From Undaria pinnatifida (Eukaryota; Sar; Phaeophyceae; Laminariales; Alariaceae): a DNA stretch of 64,000 nucleotides. Below are positions 22,101 through 37,100 of the stretch, piece by piece; position 1 is the first letter of the stretch, and each line of letters opens with the position of its first letter. Both the position numbers and the translations under genes were made by a program. The notes below the pieces were generated by a model, which saw only the letters and a program-made list of their open reading frames with translations, did no database searches and was not told where the DNA came from. Location of the stretch: contig JABAKD010000002.1 of NCBI GenBank assembly GCA_012845835.1, positions 15,516,129 through 15,580,128 of the forward strand. The letters are read 5' to 3'.

Positions 22101-25100
22101 CGCGGTCGTTCATTGTTGGTGGTGCCGCGCTGTAGGCTTCATACGTGCAGCGGTTGGTTGCGTGTGTGCTGTTGGGCTGTCATGTGCTGTGCGCGTGCTG
22201 GCCATGTGGCTGCATGTGTGGCTGCAAGAAGACACATGATACGTCCAGAAGAACGCGTGTTAAACCAGTAGTAGATCGCTCTATATAATAATTCGCCTTT
22301 TTATATTATCGCGTTTGGTGCTGTTGGAGTGTTCATCATTTTGAGCGTGCTTGGTCTGCAGATACAGATAGGCTCAAACCGTTCCTTTGCGCGACGTTAC
22401 GCAAAAACATTCTGCAGGAGGAGTTACTGTATGAAGAATGTGTATAACTTCGTCGGGTGAATACGCACATGAAAAAATTACATCTGCTACAGTGTAATAA
22501 GATATCAGTACAACAACGACGGACAACCTACAAAAAGAACTACCAGGTAAACAAATAACGCGTGAGCGATGGCGTGCTTTTCGTAGACGAATGTGCATAC
22601 TATGACATCTGCGAAAGGTTTCCTACGGCCAGCAACCAAAGCGGGAATACAACTTTATTACGAAGCAAAATCAGACGGACACCCTTCACAAGCAAATAAA
22701 AAATCCCTAGACAACGTACATGACGCAAATAACCAGCCGGATTGCGACCGCGCAAATAATTGCGATCTTAGAGTTAGTAAGGTTTGACCCAATAGGCCAA
22801 GACAGACACACATCTTACCCGGGCTCGAGAGCAGGGGCGCCGGTCTGTCAAAGGGCTAATCCAGCCGTCGCGGTCATTTGTTATTCATGGTGCCGCGCTG
22901 TAGGCTTCATACGCGCAGCGGTTGGTTGTGTGTGTGCTGTTGGGCTGTCATGTGCTGCGTGCGTGCTGGCCATGTGGCTGAAGATGTGGCTGCAAGACGA
23001 CACATACATGATACGTCCAGAAGAACGCGTGTTAATTATACCAGTAGTAGTAGATCGCTCAAATAATTCGCCTTTTTATATTATTGCGTTTGGTGCTGTT
23101 GAAGTGCTCTTCATTTTGAGCGTGCTTGGTCTGCAATAGGCTCAAACCTGATCTGTCATACGGATTAAGTTGTTTTGGGGAACTTCCACAGAGTCGGCGG
23201 CTGTTAGTGATAGTGGTACGATTTCATACTGGTCTAGGATTACTTTTCCATATCCCCTTTAGGGCTCCTCTCTAAGTGAGTTCTTCGTACATTATGCAAG
23301 TAAGCCCGGAGGACCCATCGTGTATCTCACGCCGAGTCGAAGAGCTGTTTTGTGACTATTTGGTATGATCAAATACTGATCTGTCATACGGATTAAGTTG
23401 TTTTGGGGCCTACCTTCCACAGAGTCGGGGGCTGTTAGTGATAGTGGTACGATTTCATACTGGTCTAGAATTATTTTGTTTGTCTTGTGTGAGGCTTGAT
23501 TATCCCCCTTTTTCCGTTTAGCTTGCAATTTCTCTGGTGCAAGTTCTCTGCGTTGAAAGTACCAATTGGATCGAGGGCACTTCTATATCCCCTTTATTGA
23601 ATCGAGGGCATTCTATGTCCCCTTTAGCGCCCCTCTCTAAGTCTGCATAATTCGTTGTTAATTTTTGTATATCTTCACTAGTGTAAGTGCCGCGTACGTT
23701 TACGTAGCTAATTGAGGGCATGCAGTGTCGTCTTTTTTAGTTCTTTTCTGTGAGTTCTTCGTATATTTTGTAAACAAACATGGTAAGTTCTTCGTCTACT
23801 GTGGGAGTAAACACCGAGGGGTTTTCCAAGGCACAATCAACGGCGCCTTCCTTTTTCTCTTCCGTAAATTAAACATTTTCAACCATTAATTCCGTCCGAT
23901 ATCATTCTTTTATTGATGACATCTCTTTCCTTTCGCCTCGAAGCCTCGAAGCCAAGCAGGTTCTCAAATTCTCCTTTCGGCATTTCTGGCCTACTTTTAC
24001 TTGGCGGCGGTTTTAATAACAGTGTTTCGCCTATGCTTGCTTCCTTCGTTTATAGGTTTTCCTTCCATCAAAGTAAACCTTTAGAACCTCATGTTCCTAT
24101 TAAACTCTTGGCATTACTTCAAGCTTCAATTTCTTAATTACTACAACTTATTTCGTCGATTGCTACCCTTCCTCACCCAAAGGATGGGCGCCATGGAATG
24201 TCAAATTATGATCTTTAGAACCTCATATTCGCATTAAACTCTCGGCATTACTTTAAACTTCCAATAATAATGTCGAATCGAACAGCTTCAACTTTTTCCC
24301 CTTTTCCTCGTCCGAGTGCCGCCCTGCTCTACCCGAAGCATATATAATGAATCTTTTTTTCGAGAGGACAGGGATTTGGTCAGGATTTTTTTTCGTTTCA
24401 GCCTCAGTATGGGATTCTCGCAACTGGAATTTCTCAGTCAAATCGCTTTGTTCGCGCGCCGTCTTCGGGGGGCGGCTCCAGTGCCCCTCGCCCTGCCTTA
24501 TCTGTTCCACACCTGGCCGGGATCGGGTACGAGGGCTGAGAGAGACAAGCGAGAAGTGGCCAAAACTTTGTAATTTGGGCGGTATACGCCCGAGCTATTC
24601 AGCTATTCTTGGATCGTGGCATGTGCAGAGCTTGAACAAAAAAAACATGGGAACACATTTCTAAATTGGTATCAAATCCAAATTGGCATCATTTGCAAAC
24701 TGGCATCTTATAGTTCATTCCTACAACACTTTTTTCATGGTCACACCACGAAGCGTTTGGCCTATTATCGTACTACTGCTGCTGTGTCGCTACTTTTAGA
24801 TATCTGATTTTTCGGTCAAATCGCTTTGTTCGAACGTTGTCTTCGAGGGCAGCCGTTCCCTACCCAAGGACATTAATACTAGTACACCCAGTGTCCGTGC
24901 TGATTCTTCATCCTAGAGAGATACAACTTATTATGTGGTCACAGACTGAGACAGAGTACAAACACCAAACGATCACAAGTAATCAAGGTAAAGCAAGTAA
25001 AATGCTAGCGTACCGGGTACCGGAACACAACGACAAGGTCAGACCATAAAAATGGAAAATAAACACAACGGAGTCACTTTTAAAAATCGCAGTACGAGAA

Positions 25101-28100
25101 ACCATGTTTTGTCAGTCTTTTTCATCGCCGCTCCAAAGGGTCGTTTCGTATATATTGGTCCACGATCCACAATCCATCTTTCAGGACCGCATAACAAATA
25201 TCCCACACTAATTCCAAGTATATTTATCCCGACAAACGTGGATGCAGTTCAAAAGGTGTGATTCTCAAGGTAGTGTTTCGAACTCTTTGTTGTGTGGTTG
25301 CAAGAGTTGCGCTGTCTACTGACTGTTGTTTGTTGTTGCTGCTGGTCATTACATCGTGTGCGCTCATACATCAGTAGAATAAAATAGGGATCTTCTTGCA
25401 CATATCATCTCGTGTTCGCCAGTAATAATTAATTGATGATACAGGGTAATAGGGATCTTCTTGACAATATCTCGTGTGCACCACCATTGCCACAGCAATG
25501 GACGGTGTAGCAGTATAAAAAAATCGGGACCTTCTTGACAAATATATCGTGTTCGGCAGCAATCGGCGATACAGCAGTAGTAGTGAAATAATAGGGATCT
25601 TCTTGTCACGGCGTACTGGGCCTCCTACAACCGCTGATGAAAATGGCATGTACGTAGTGGGCAGCCCCCCTTCACAGTGCGTACTTCTCGTACTGCCTGA
25701 TAACGCTCGGGCAGTTTAACCCGCGGCGTAGCGCTGCTGTCCTCCCTGTAGTACCCGTACGAGCATGTGTATCTTGTGACTTGCGGTTCTCTTCGAGGTG
25801 CTGCTGCTGTTTCATGTCTGATATACTACAAGAACAGCTTTTCAGACAAGCTACACCAACGCGTAGTTACAGCAGTACAGTGGGGGTATTCTGATTTAAG
25901 ATCACCCTGTGACCAGCCGAAGCAGGCGCCCATTGCTCTTATCTGTTGTGGGAACATATGGCTGTTAATATGCCGGGACATGGCGATTTGACCGCTCTCA
26001 TGTCCCGAATGGATTTCTATCATTGACGCTCTGGGTACTAGCTGCACAGATAGATTCATCCCGATGTTGAGCGTTGTATACGAATTGCGGTCGCATGGCG
26101 AATGTTTGCCCTACACGAGCAATATGCAAGAAAGCCCGCGAAAATATTACCGAGCTTAGTTAGGCTTTTACCCAATGAGCAAATGAAATCGGGATTTTTC
26201 ACCGATTGTTTTCGGTGTCGCATAAGCGACAAAGAGGTGATTATGCAGGCAAAAGTAGTCCATGATTATTCGACCGTTATGCGAGTCAAATACGCATTGT
26301 TTAAGGTTCACTTCGGGAATTTTTCCACGGTTGTTATGCTCGAGTTGTGCCAGTCTTAGTTCCATTTATTATGTGGTTTTTTTCTAACACCCCACTTTTT
26401 TTTTAATTGTGCTTATTACCGGGGGGGGCTGTATCGTGGGTACAAATCGCTCAAATACATCCATTTATATTGCGTTTGGTGCTGTTGCTGCTGTTGAATT
26501 GTTTATCATCCTGATTTTGAGAGTGTTTGCTCGGCAAGCCAACCTGATATAGTAGGCTTAAAATCGCTTTCTTGTGCGACCTATCATGCAAATAACTACT
26601 TTGAATTGCGCTCGCATTGCGAATGTTTGCCGTATGCGAGAAGTATGCGAGAAAACCCGAGTCGGTCTAAATAAGTGTGAACTTATTGGGTCAAAGCCTA
26701 CCAGCCAATCACGAATAAGCCAATGGAGTCGGGGTTGACATGCGGTGCGGGGAGGTATCGACCCGGGAGATCATCGTTATAGTTCCCGCGTTGTTGGAGC
26801 TGTAGAGATTCGGAGGATTTCTGAGCCGGGGAAAGGGCCCTATCTCCCCCGTGTGCGACGGGACCTCCACCCATTGGTTGGTGAGCTTCTATCATCCTCC
26901 TAGGGTGGGGCGGCGCTGTGGAGCTCGAACCAATCCGCGATTTTAGCCAACGTAATTGAGGTCTTCACACCGTGGGGGGCGGTGTCGAACCGAGAGAACT
27001 CGGTTTTCTTCCGCAGTTTGTCAAACTTTCAGAGATATGGAATGACCTCTGGACCGGGGATGGGACCATATCGTCCCCGAGGGGAGTTGGCCCTATAATA
27101 TACGACCCCCAGCCAATCAGAGGTCGGGTTTGGGGATTTCCACACTGTGCAGGGAGGCATCAATCCTGGTGATAGCCGTGTTCGTTCCCGGGTTGTCGGA
27201 GTTGTGTATGTTTGAATGGATTATGATCCTGGGATGGGACCCTATCGTCCCCAGATGACGGTTACTTGATGTACGATCCCCGGCCAATGAGCGACCAGCG
27301 ATCAGACAAAAAGGCCAAACCAAGCGTATGTTTGATATTTTCGTCTAAAACTCGAGCCTGGAATTCTTAACTGAAAAGTTCTTAGTTCAGCGCTATCGCG
27401 TACTACTAATAGTCTATCTACAGCAACAAGTAGCAGCATTATAATAGCATTCGAGGAATTGAATGACGAAGGCAGCGACACCGTGTTTCACGCCTAGAAT
27501 ATCGTCAGCGAGTCTCACCACGATCAGACTATACACACAGACAGTTGGTCTGCGAGCCTCGGATCTAGATACTATCATGCATGGTATAGTAGCAGAAGCT
27601 GGCTCAGTGCGCGCCTCTCAGTGGCTACGTAGAGAACATGCAGCAAACATTACCATCCCCTTGCAGGCCCTGGATGCTTGGTTGAGCAAATACATCAAGA
27701 AACGCACTCGAAACGTCTCTTCGTGGCTCGACTAGAGGCAGGGTCAGTCTGCGTGGGCTCGGATTTATCCGATCGAAATATGATAAAGACCGGAATCGAA
27801 AACACGCAAGAAACGGCAAATAAGTAGTCCACTGTTACTCTATATTGATCCCTCGGCATTACTTTACATTCTACACGCGTAGACTATGTGTTGTGTGGTA
27901 ACGGTTTTTACTCTCTATGGTGCCGGCGAATGCCGGCATCCATGCGGAGCCCTTGTATATATATTATATAGCTGTGCCCACTGAGCGATACGGAGTATAA
28001 AATAACCAACAAGCAAGGAGCCCGCGTAGAGCAGGAAGCAACAGCGGCGGCAGTAGTACAATAATACTCGCGTTCATATATACCAGGTATACATTTTACG

Positions 28101-31100
28101 GAACGAGTACCATACAATGTTTTACAGCGTCGGTGTCGACCGAGGCCGACTATTATATATAAATTTTAACAGGGGTGGCGGGGGGGGGGGGGGGGGGATG
28201 AACGTTAACCATGGGCTTGATTGTTCCACTGTTTTGCGTGAAAAACGTGCATCCTCCAAATTAGAACTTTCTATCGGCAGTGGCAGTTCAATCCCGCAGC
28301 TTCATACACCCCTGAGGGTGAGGAGAAGGTGCCAGGGTGGGAAGGGTGCTCCTGGCAATTGTACCGCCAAAATAGTCACTCCGTCATGTCTATCATACGC
28401 GCAAGACTCGCGTGGCGAACATGTCACCTCACTCCGTCACGATCAAACGTCGCCGCCCACATATGCCAGCGATGTGCTAGCGACGCGCTAAGCTGTTTGC
28501 TATGATAGCAGGGCATCTGTAGTAAAGGTTGGCCGCAGTGGCTATTCTTGATCCTGCGTTGCAAGAGGTACCAATGCGGGGATCACCCTTCCCACCCTGT
28601 GAGCTTCTCTGTCTCGTAGACAGAAAGAACGTGCGTCAGAAACGTCTACTGCAATTGTGTGTTGTTACGTTTAGTAATAGCATACGAAGAAATGCCGACG
28701 TATCACAGCCCAGTGGCTGGTATTGCTACAATCGTACTGTGAATACTTATACATACAATATAACCTGGACTATATACCTTCATCCAGGGCGAGGAGTCTC
28801 CTCCAAACGACTACAGCAGAACAACAACAGTACAACACCCGCAAATACTGTATCCTGGCAATCCAGTGATTATCCAATTATCCAATCAAGCGTCGTGAAG
28901 ACGGGCTACAGTACAATAAAACCAACACGCGAAAAGCACGTTGCGAACAATCACCTGGCCAACGGCGTGCCGACCATTCGGGCACTGTATCAGCAGATCC
29001 AAGTCGGGCGAAAAAAGGTCCTCCACCATGCGCGACATGCCTTCTCGAAAAACGCCACCCGCATCAACGCCGTCCTCTCCCACGAAGTTTATCTGGTGCG
29101 CAGCGAAATGAGAGCAACATCAGTATCAAAATCGCAGTTTACAATATGGGATTCGATAATATGCCATGCCAAACATGCTATCAATGAAAGGCGGTCCATG
29201 ATCAACATGTGCATGATGTTAGGCAGGGCTATTGCAAGTACGCGCGAGCGATCTGATAGAAAGAAGCTGCCGTCGATGATTTCGCGTAATATATATGCGT
29301 TTCGCTGCGCGGGTGGCATTCGCCACACGCTAAGCTCGCTCAGGAAGGAAAATAGAACAAGTAGAACAAACTATGTGAAGCGGGAAAAATACCCATGATT
29401 GAGTGTAGGCGCAAACTGGCGACTTGAAAATGGCAAAAGCCCCGTCGCCATGGTCCAGTAAAGCAACCCGGACGCCACATGCATGAGTATACCGTATGTA
29501 TCTGGTATCTTGCTGTAGTAATTGCGATGTATACGTCGCGAAGTTTGTGACTACAGAGCTTTTGTCTCTGTAGGGCGACGGATCGGCACGTACACTGAGT
29601 GTGCTGGACGTCGATGGGTGGAAAAATCAGTTTAATAAACCACATACCAGGTACAGCAGCGTGTGGTGGAAGTGTCAGCAAAGACGCGGCCATTTTTGGT
29701 CACGTCGGTCATGCAGCAGACTGAAACGTATGTTACGTTTATCAATAAATGGTATCCATCACAAGGCTGAGCGTCAGCGGCACTTGGAAAAAATCAAAGT
29801 TAGTTGTTTGTGGCTACATTACGAAATATTCAAATAGCAAAAACAAAGAGGAAAATACGAAAGATCAAACACTTGTGTGATACATGTTTGCTCTCGGCAA
29901 CACCTTTGCTCTTGGCTGCTTGCTGGCGTTGCCGCACTCTGTTCGCCACGAACACATTGCTGTATGCACTTTGCTGCTCTGCGCAGGGCCGATTGCAGGC
30001 TGTTCTGTTGTGCTTGCGACACGTAAATACTGTGCGTATCGGAGCTTGATTTGTGCCTAGGTGGTGTGCGCAAAAGAAGCAGCTTTCTAGACGAAACAAA
30101 AACAGCAACAAAAAAATTGCAAACCGACAAAAAAACAAACAGTCCTGAGATCGATCCGGAAAAAACAATTTCCCAGTTGGTAGTTAAGAGCTGAGAGTAG
30201 TCTGAGGGCAGAGAACTGCGGAGGATGGCCTCCGAAGGCACCAATACAAGTGGGTCTATGTGGCCGCGGCAAGATCCTTGAGATTAACGGGCGGCTAACG
30301 AAGAACGCTGACGAGGTTGGTACCGTAGCATAAACTGTATTGGTCAGCGAGTATACGTACTCCATGATATTTGTGGGGAGAGACACGGCCGACTGCAGCA
30401 GCAAGATATCTGAGACATGCAATTGCCGACGCCTCACCTGGAACACGCGCTCCCCGTCCCAAACCGTACGCAGCAGCTTTGGATCTGTTTCACTCAGCTG
30501 GCGGTAAGCTTGCGCGAAAACGCACTGGCTCGAAGCCAGGTCCTTTTCTCCTCGATCTCTAGACATCATAGATTTCATGTTGTCGAGAGTCACTGCAACA
30601 CCGTCCCCAGGGCCCTGCGCGTATGTATAGCGCATGTAAGCACGCACGCTTGTAAGCACACACGCGAGTTTATACAACGTCACACGGCCTTTTTCGTCCA
30701 TTTGGACTCGATTGAGTGCTCTCACATATACTGGAATCGTATAATAGAGCCGTCATGCTCCTGTATCACTGAGTGGGCTACCATTCATTGCCTGCCAATC
30801 TATACTACAGTTGCACTGCAATGCTGTGCCAAACCGCAGGCCTGGCATGGCCTTCACGTTGAGTAGAAAAGTCGTAACACAGCGGTATAGGAGAGTCGTG
30901 TTCAAAACGAAGAAGCTACTAGGCAGTGCAGCATGGCTCCCACCTGTGTCGCGGCGAGAGCAGCCTCCAAGACGGCGTTCTTGACATGAGGCAAAATCAA
31001 ATGGTTCATTTCCCGTAGCTGCCATCCCAAACTATCCTCTTGATCGGAGGCGAAGTCGATCACGGGTAACACGCGCTGCTCAACAAGAGAGCACCGATGA

Positions 31101-34100
31101 GGCAAAAAGTATGGCATATCAAAGTCAGGGACGCAAATGGTTTGTGACTACACAGCGGTGCCCACTCGTTTTGTCGGGCGTCCACAACTTTAAATTTCAA
31201 CGCTAAGGTGCCGTGACACTCCTCAAACATCTCGGAAAGTAAACACTACATCGAACATAATTTTCTCGTCAACCGTCATGATATACCACCTTGCCACGTA
31301 ACGTAGGACTGCCGATCATGGGACGATGCGGCATTGCCGCAGTAGCTTCCGATTGTTCAGTTGATCCTCTAATGACTTTGCACCATGGACATGCTGTTAC
31401 TGTACCGGTTACGTGTGCAGTTACCTCTATCCGATGATTGAGGCGAAGCAAAAGCGCTGCCCTGATGTGAAGCGATGCCGCAGGGACCGCCGCCAGGCGC
31501 TGCTGCTGGAAGTTTGCCTCTGCCCTGGATAGCCTGCAACACCACGGATTCAATGTATCCGTCACACGTCCCGACGTTGACTCCTCCTTCTGTGGGGTTG
31601 ACATGTGTAAGATAACCCACAACCAAGCGGAAGGAACGGTAAACGGTGGTCAATGGTAGTCAATGTTCGCTCCTGCTGGTGCACGTCGGGGGTCATCACC
31701 GTTATCGCTATCAATAGTGGCTGCTATGCTACGGTAGGCACAAGGCATAGACTACGCACGAAGATTCTACTACAAGTGATGCAGGCTGCCAATGAGAATT
31801 AGACGGAACGAGCACTGTTAGAGGGTGCTGCGGATTCCGTTCTCCCCTATACGTGCATCAAGGCATGCTTTTACGATTGTAAGGCATACGAAGAGAGGGA
31901 TAAATAAACAGAGCTACTGTGCCTCCCCAATATGGCCGGCTCACCGACTTCATCCCAGCAGCCCCGAGAAGCTCCAAGAGGCCTTTGTCCATCTCCGGTG
32001 TCCACGCTCGCATCCAGTCGCTGGCTTGTTCCAAAGAGGGCCCCTGAGATGCCAGCGACAAGCGCTGCTCTAAGTACAACCGCAGTCGTGCTTTCCGCGG
32101 CATTGCGGCCGCGCGCACCCGAACAGCCCACTTCCACGTCGGGGATGGCTTGCCCAAACCCTCTTCCCGCAAGATGGCCTTGGGGGGTTCGCAATGCTTG
32201 GCCTCCTCAACCCCCCCTGCTCTCGATACATCAGCGGACGAGCGATGTACGCTCATGCTGTTGGAGGCCGCATCGCGATTTCTCTTCGCATAAATCCCCT
32301 CCTCTTCGGCTGCCGCCCCACCTCCAACCCCTTCCACACCTCCACCCCCACCCCCCCCTTCACCAACAACGCTAAGACCGTCAAGACCCGTCTCATCGCT
32401 GTGCCCGTCGGCTTGAGAACCGCGTGCTTCCATGCTAATAGTGTCGCCCGCGGTGGCCGTATCCGCTACGTCCGCTCGCTGGCCACCCCCGGCCCAAAGG
32501 TCTGTCGCCCCTGAGTTATCGCTGCTGACACCCGACAAAATGGGCACCGCCATGGCCGACAAATCGTTCAGCGTCGAATAACGAGACCATGCGGCGCGCT
32601 CACCCAAACTGCTGGCCGGGCTGTTATTGGAACTTCCCTCCTTACTTTCCACGTCGCTGTCGCCCACCTCCACGGTGCCTGCATTGCTCACATACGAGGC
32701 CGCTGGGCCTGACGGATCATTTGCATTGCCAGCCCGACCTCCTGCACGCCATCGTGGCTCCACTCCCGCCGCTTCCCCCCAAGGTCGCAGGACTGGAGTG
32801 TCCGATGGCAGTCGCTCCAGCTTAGTGTCGGCATCCGGCAGGGCGTCAAGATCAACTTTTGCTGCTGCCTCTGCTTCTGCTTCTGCTTCTGGCATCGGGT
32901 CGGAGAGACCGTGATTTGATTGAGTCGACACAGATGTATTGGTGGCAAGTGCCTCCCCTGCATCTCCTCCTGCGGGGTCGGGCTTGAGCTCCTCCTTGCC
33001 CTCCGACGCAGCATCGGCCTCATCAGAACGCTTTCGCGAAGGGACAAGCATCACTCTGTCTCCTTTAACATAAATCGAACTCTGCGAGTTGCTTTCCGTC
33101 AACGTGCCTGCATGGTAAGGCGTCCCCTTATCCTTTCCATTGAAGCTCATAACTTGGATGCAGCAGTCGCCCGGCAAAGGTCGACTCTGTGTGGCGGAAG
33201 GAGGTAGGGTACTGGTAAGATGATGCACTGCTTGGAGTCAACAACTTGCGGCTTAGCGGTGGTGTGCTGTACATACACTAACACACATGTTTTCCTGCGT
33301 GGGCTCGGTTGGTACATCCCTGGCCTCTCAAGACCTCCCACTTGAACACCGCCTCCTTCCATCACTTGCGGAACGGTCCAGCTTTTCTTTGATTTTTTCC
33401 TTCACCTCTTCTTCTTTTTTCGTTTTTTCAATTGATTCTTGATTTTCAACTGTTTCCTTCAAATTTGGTTTCTGCACTCTCGATTTTGGACATTTGGATT
33501 ATATTTTTCTTTGCTCTTTATCTTTTAGAGTATGTTTGTGGAAGTTGAACTTCCTCTAAATTTGCCGCCTGCGAGGACAGTTGAAATTTCGCGAAGCTCA
33601 TACACGCGCACGAGTTTTTTGCGGTCTGTGCCCCGCTCCAAACAACAATTTGTATTCGCCACTGCTCTGATATTGATAGTGGTCGTTGCCAAGGTTGAGG
33701 GGCGCTGATACTGTGTGGCTGGAGCTCTCGCTCGAAAAGCGGGAAGAGCCTGACCCGTTTCTGCATCGAGTTTTTTCACAAGAAAAAAGCACCGTGGATT
33801 TTAGTTGCTTCGGTACACAAAACAGCACGATGAGCCATTTCTCATGAATGCCCACAAGACGAAAAGTTTGCACACGGCAGCATCCGCCGCAGACGATTCC
33901 TTGCCTCACAGAGCACGAGACAGCACCAAAACCTTGGAGACTGTATTCGCCATTGCTCTGAGAGTGGCCATCGCCAAGGTTGAGGGACGCTGATGCTGTG
34001 TGGCTGGAGGTCTCGCTCGAAATGCGAGAAGAGACTGACCCATTTCCGTATCGAGTTTTACTGTACTACCCGGTAGATTTTAGCTGCTTCGGTATACAAA

Positions 34101-37100
34101 ACGGCACGACTTCTCATGACCGCCCACAACACGAAAATATCTGCACACAGCATCAGCCGCCGATTATCGCCGATTATTTCTCGCCTCACAGAAAACGAAA
34201 TGGAATCAAACCTTCGAGGCTGTCTTTGCCATGGCTGTGATATTGATACTTTAATAATGGTCGTTGCCATGGTTGAGGAGGGATGATGCATTGTGGTTGG
34301 ACCTCTCGCTCCAAATGCGAGATTGTGGCCCGTTTCTGTTAGACTTTTTTCACAGAATGATACATTATTGCTCACCCAAAACAGAACACAATACTGGGCT
34401 TGATAAGCAGTTCGGTCAGTATAATTGCGCTTTTTTTTTAGAAATATAGTGGCATAATTGGGTGTCTTCTAATGACCAACCATTTCTGATTACTTCATAC
34501 TCGAAAAAGTATGTGCTATCTGCACGCACCAGCTTCCGCCACGGTGATTCCTCGCCTCAATTAGCACGAGATGGCACCAAGCCTTCGAGGCTGCATGCCC
34601 CATTGCTCTGAGAGGGATTGCAGGCAAGATTGAGGGCCGCCGATACTGTGTGGCTGAAGCTCTCGCTCGAAAGGCAAGAACCTGACCTATTCACTTATCG
34701 CCTTTTGTACAAGAAAAGCAGAGCTGTTGTTTGCTGCTTCGGGTTTGAGACAAACATATACATTGCGAGTATGATACGAGGCGCATACGGTATACTCATG
34801 CATGTGGCGCCCAAGCTGTTTTCCTGAAGCATGGCGGCGGCCCTCTTGGCATTGTCAAAGTCGCCAGTTTGCACCTGCAACCAATCGAGGACATCTGTCC
34901 GCTTCACACATTTTGGTTGTTGTATTTTTGCACTTTTATTTCCTGAGCGACCGTAGCAGGGGGCGAATGCCGCCCGCGGAGCGAAGCGCCTTGCAGTTAC
35001 TATTTACACTGCCGTGGCAGCGAAGTTCAATGTGCGAAAACGTCCTGTCGACAAACCGCCACCTTATCTACTTGAGAAAAAACAGAAACAAATAGCAAAA
35101 GTTACGATTTAAGCTCACAAATTCTGTGGCTAGAAAGTGATAAAACATTGTTCCATTGTTCAATCGTACAGTGCAGTACCGCACCGTACCGTACCGTACC
35201 GTACCGTACCGTACCGTACAGTACCGTACCGTACAGTACAGTACAGTACCACCATACCGTACAGTACAGTACAGTACAGTACAGTACAGTGCAGTACAGC
35301 AGTACAGTACAGTACAGTACAGTGCAGTACAGCAGTACAGTACAGTACAGTACAGTACAGTACAGTACAGTACAGTACAGTACACTACACCACAGTACAG
35401 TACAGTACAGTACAATGCAGTACAGTATAGTACAGTGCAGTAGAGTACAGTACAATACAGTACAGTACGGTACAGCACAGCACAGTACAGTACATTAGAG
35501 TACAGAAGAGAAAATACAGTACAGCACAGCAAATCACAGCACAGTGCAGCACAGCACGGCACCGCACAGCACAGCACAATATAGCACAGTACAGTACAGT
35601 ACAGTACAGTACAGTACAGTACAGTGCGGTACGGTACAGTACAGTACAGTACGGTACGGTACAGTACAGTACAGTACAGTACAGTACAGTACGGTACGGT
35701 ACGGTACGGTACGGTACGGTACGGTACGGTACAGTACAGTACAGTACAGTACAGTACAGTACAGTACAGTACAGTACAGTACAGTACAGTACAGTACAGT
35801 ACAGTACAGTACAGTACGGTACAGTACAGTACAATACAGTGCAGTACAGTACAGTACAGTACAGTACAGCAGTGCAGTGGTTTCCCGAAAACCGTGCAGA
35901 TAGAAGACCTCTAACAAACCGGGCATGTTCACAGTGAACACCATACCTGGTCTAGCTCGACGAGAAGGCTGAGAGAGCCCTTCACCCTCGCTTCGTAGCT
36001 CGTCGTCTCGCTCAACACAGTTGCATCGTCCGGGTTCTCGCCTTCAACAGTCGTGCACTCCCACACGTGCCCCTTCGCAACAACCTTTCCACACCAAACG
36101 GACGAGAACGAACGACATGCCATTGCAATACCACCGTGATACTGCTGCTGTGATACTGGTGTAATTATGTACCGTGCTTGTTCCCGAACGTGGTAAGTAT
36201 TGCGTTCGCACATAAAGCACAAGCGCTGCACTCAAACGTAGATAAAGCGTGTCGTGCCCGCACTACGATACATTTACGTGTCAGCCGTCCATGGAAAAAT
36301 CACCCAAGTACCAGGTATGTAACAGTCAGTGACAGCCTCGGCGTAAGCTGTACGTTGCCTGCATATACAAACGGTGCCACCAAGTTTTATGCTGCATCCC
36401 TACGAGTAGCGTTGCAACGCTGACGCTCAACAGCAGACGTTTTTGTGGAGCTTTCGACAAACGTCTATCTTGAGAGCAATCCTCACCGTGAAACGAAATC
36501 CCCAGTTGTCCTGCTCCGGGTCACCCGCCATCGCAGAATCCCCAACACGGTGCCCATCCGTTTCCGCTACAAAGCGGGAATTGATCGTGTCTCCATGGAA
36601 AATGATGACATCACGCCAAGGGGCCTCTTGCTGCCCGGTGAGAGAGATCATATTGTCTTTTCCCTCCAGGACTAGGCTTGCCGTACCCTGGCCAAAACAG
36701 CGAGCGAGGGCGATAACGGGGACGGCGACGCCGACGATGACGATGACGAGGATGAGGATGAGAATGAAGACAAGGATGCGGTATATAATAAATGTAGACC
36801 TTAACACACGAGCACTCCTATATATAATATATAGCAATGAAATAAATCTCAAATGTCTTTGGGATCCCTTCCGACGAACAGCTATTTCAAATTCGGCAAG
36901 GACACAACGCATACCCCCGTGATTGTCAAGTCAAGTGTCTCAGCTTTCACCTGTTGCATGGAGCTGCGCGGATCGAGAAACACCACCAGCTCGTCTGCAC
37001 CCGGGAAGTGCAACGTCTCAACGTGTGTTCCCTTCCGGAACGGGTGCTCTGACTCCATCACAACAGCTGGCCCGACAGCATCCATCCAAGCCTCGCACAA

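Noticed and set aside
27463..27735. Plus-strand 90-codon frame in intron 29
   Set aside because: No recognisable motif, no splice or promoter support, and surrounded by repeats; left unannotated.
29089..29328. Minus-strand 79-codon frame with hydrophobic text next to exon 29
   Set aside because: Exon 28 ends ERVFQ and exon 29 begins INFVGE, which are contiguous in HECT domains, so no exon fits between them.
28529..29398. Plus-strand 289-codon open frame
   Set aside because: It runs antisense across exon 29 of the HECT gene and intron DNA, shows no recognisable motif, and the minus-strand HECT text under it is unmistakable.
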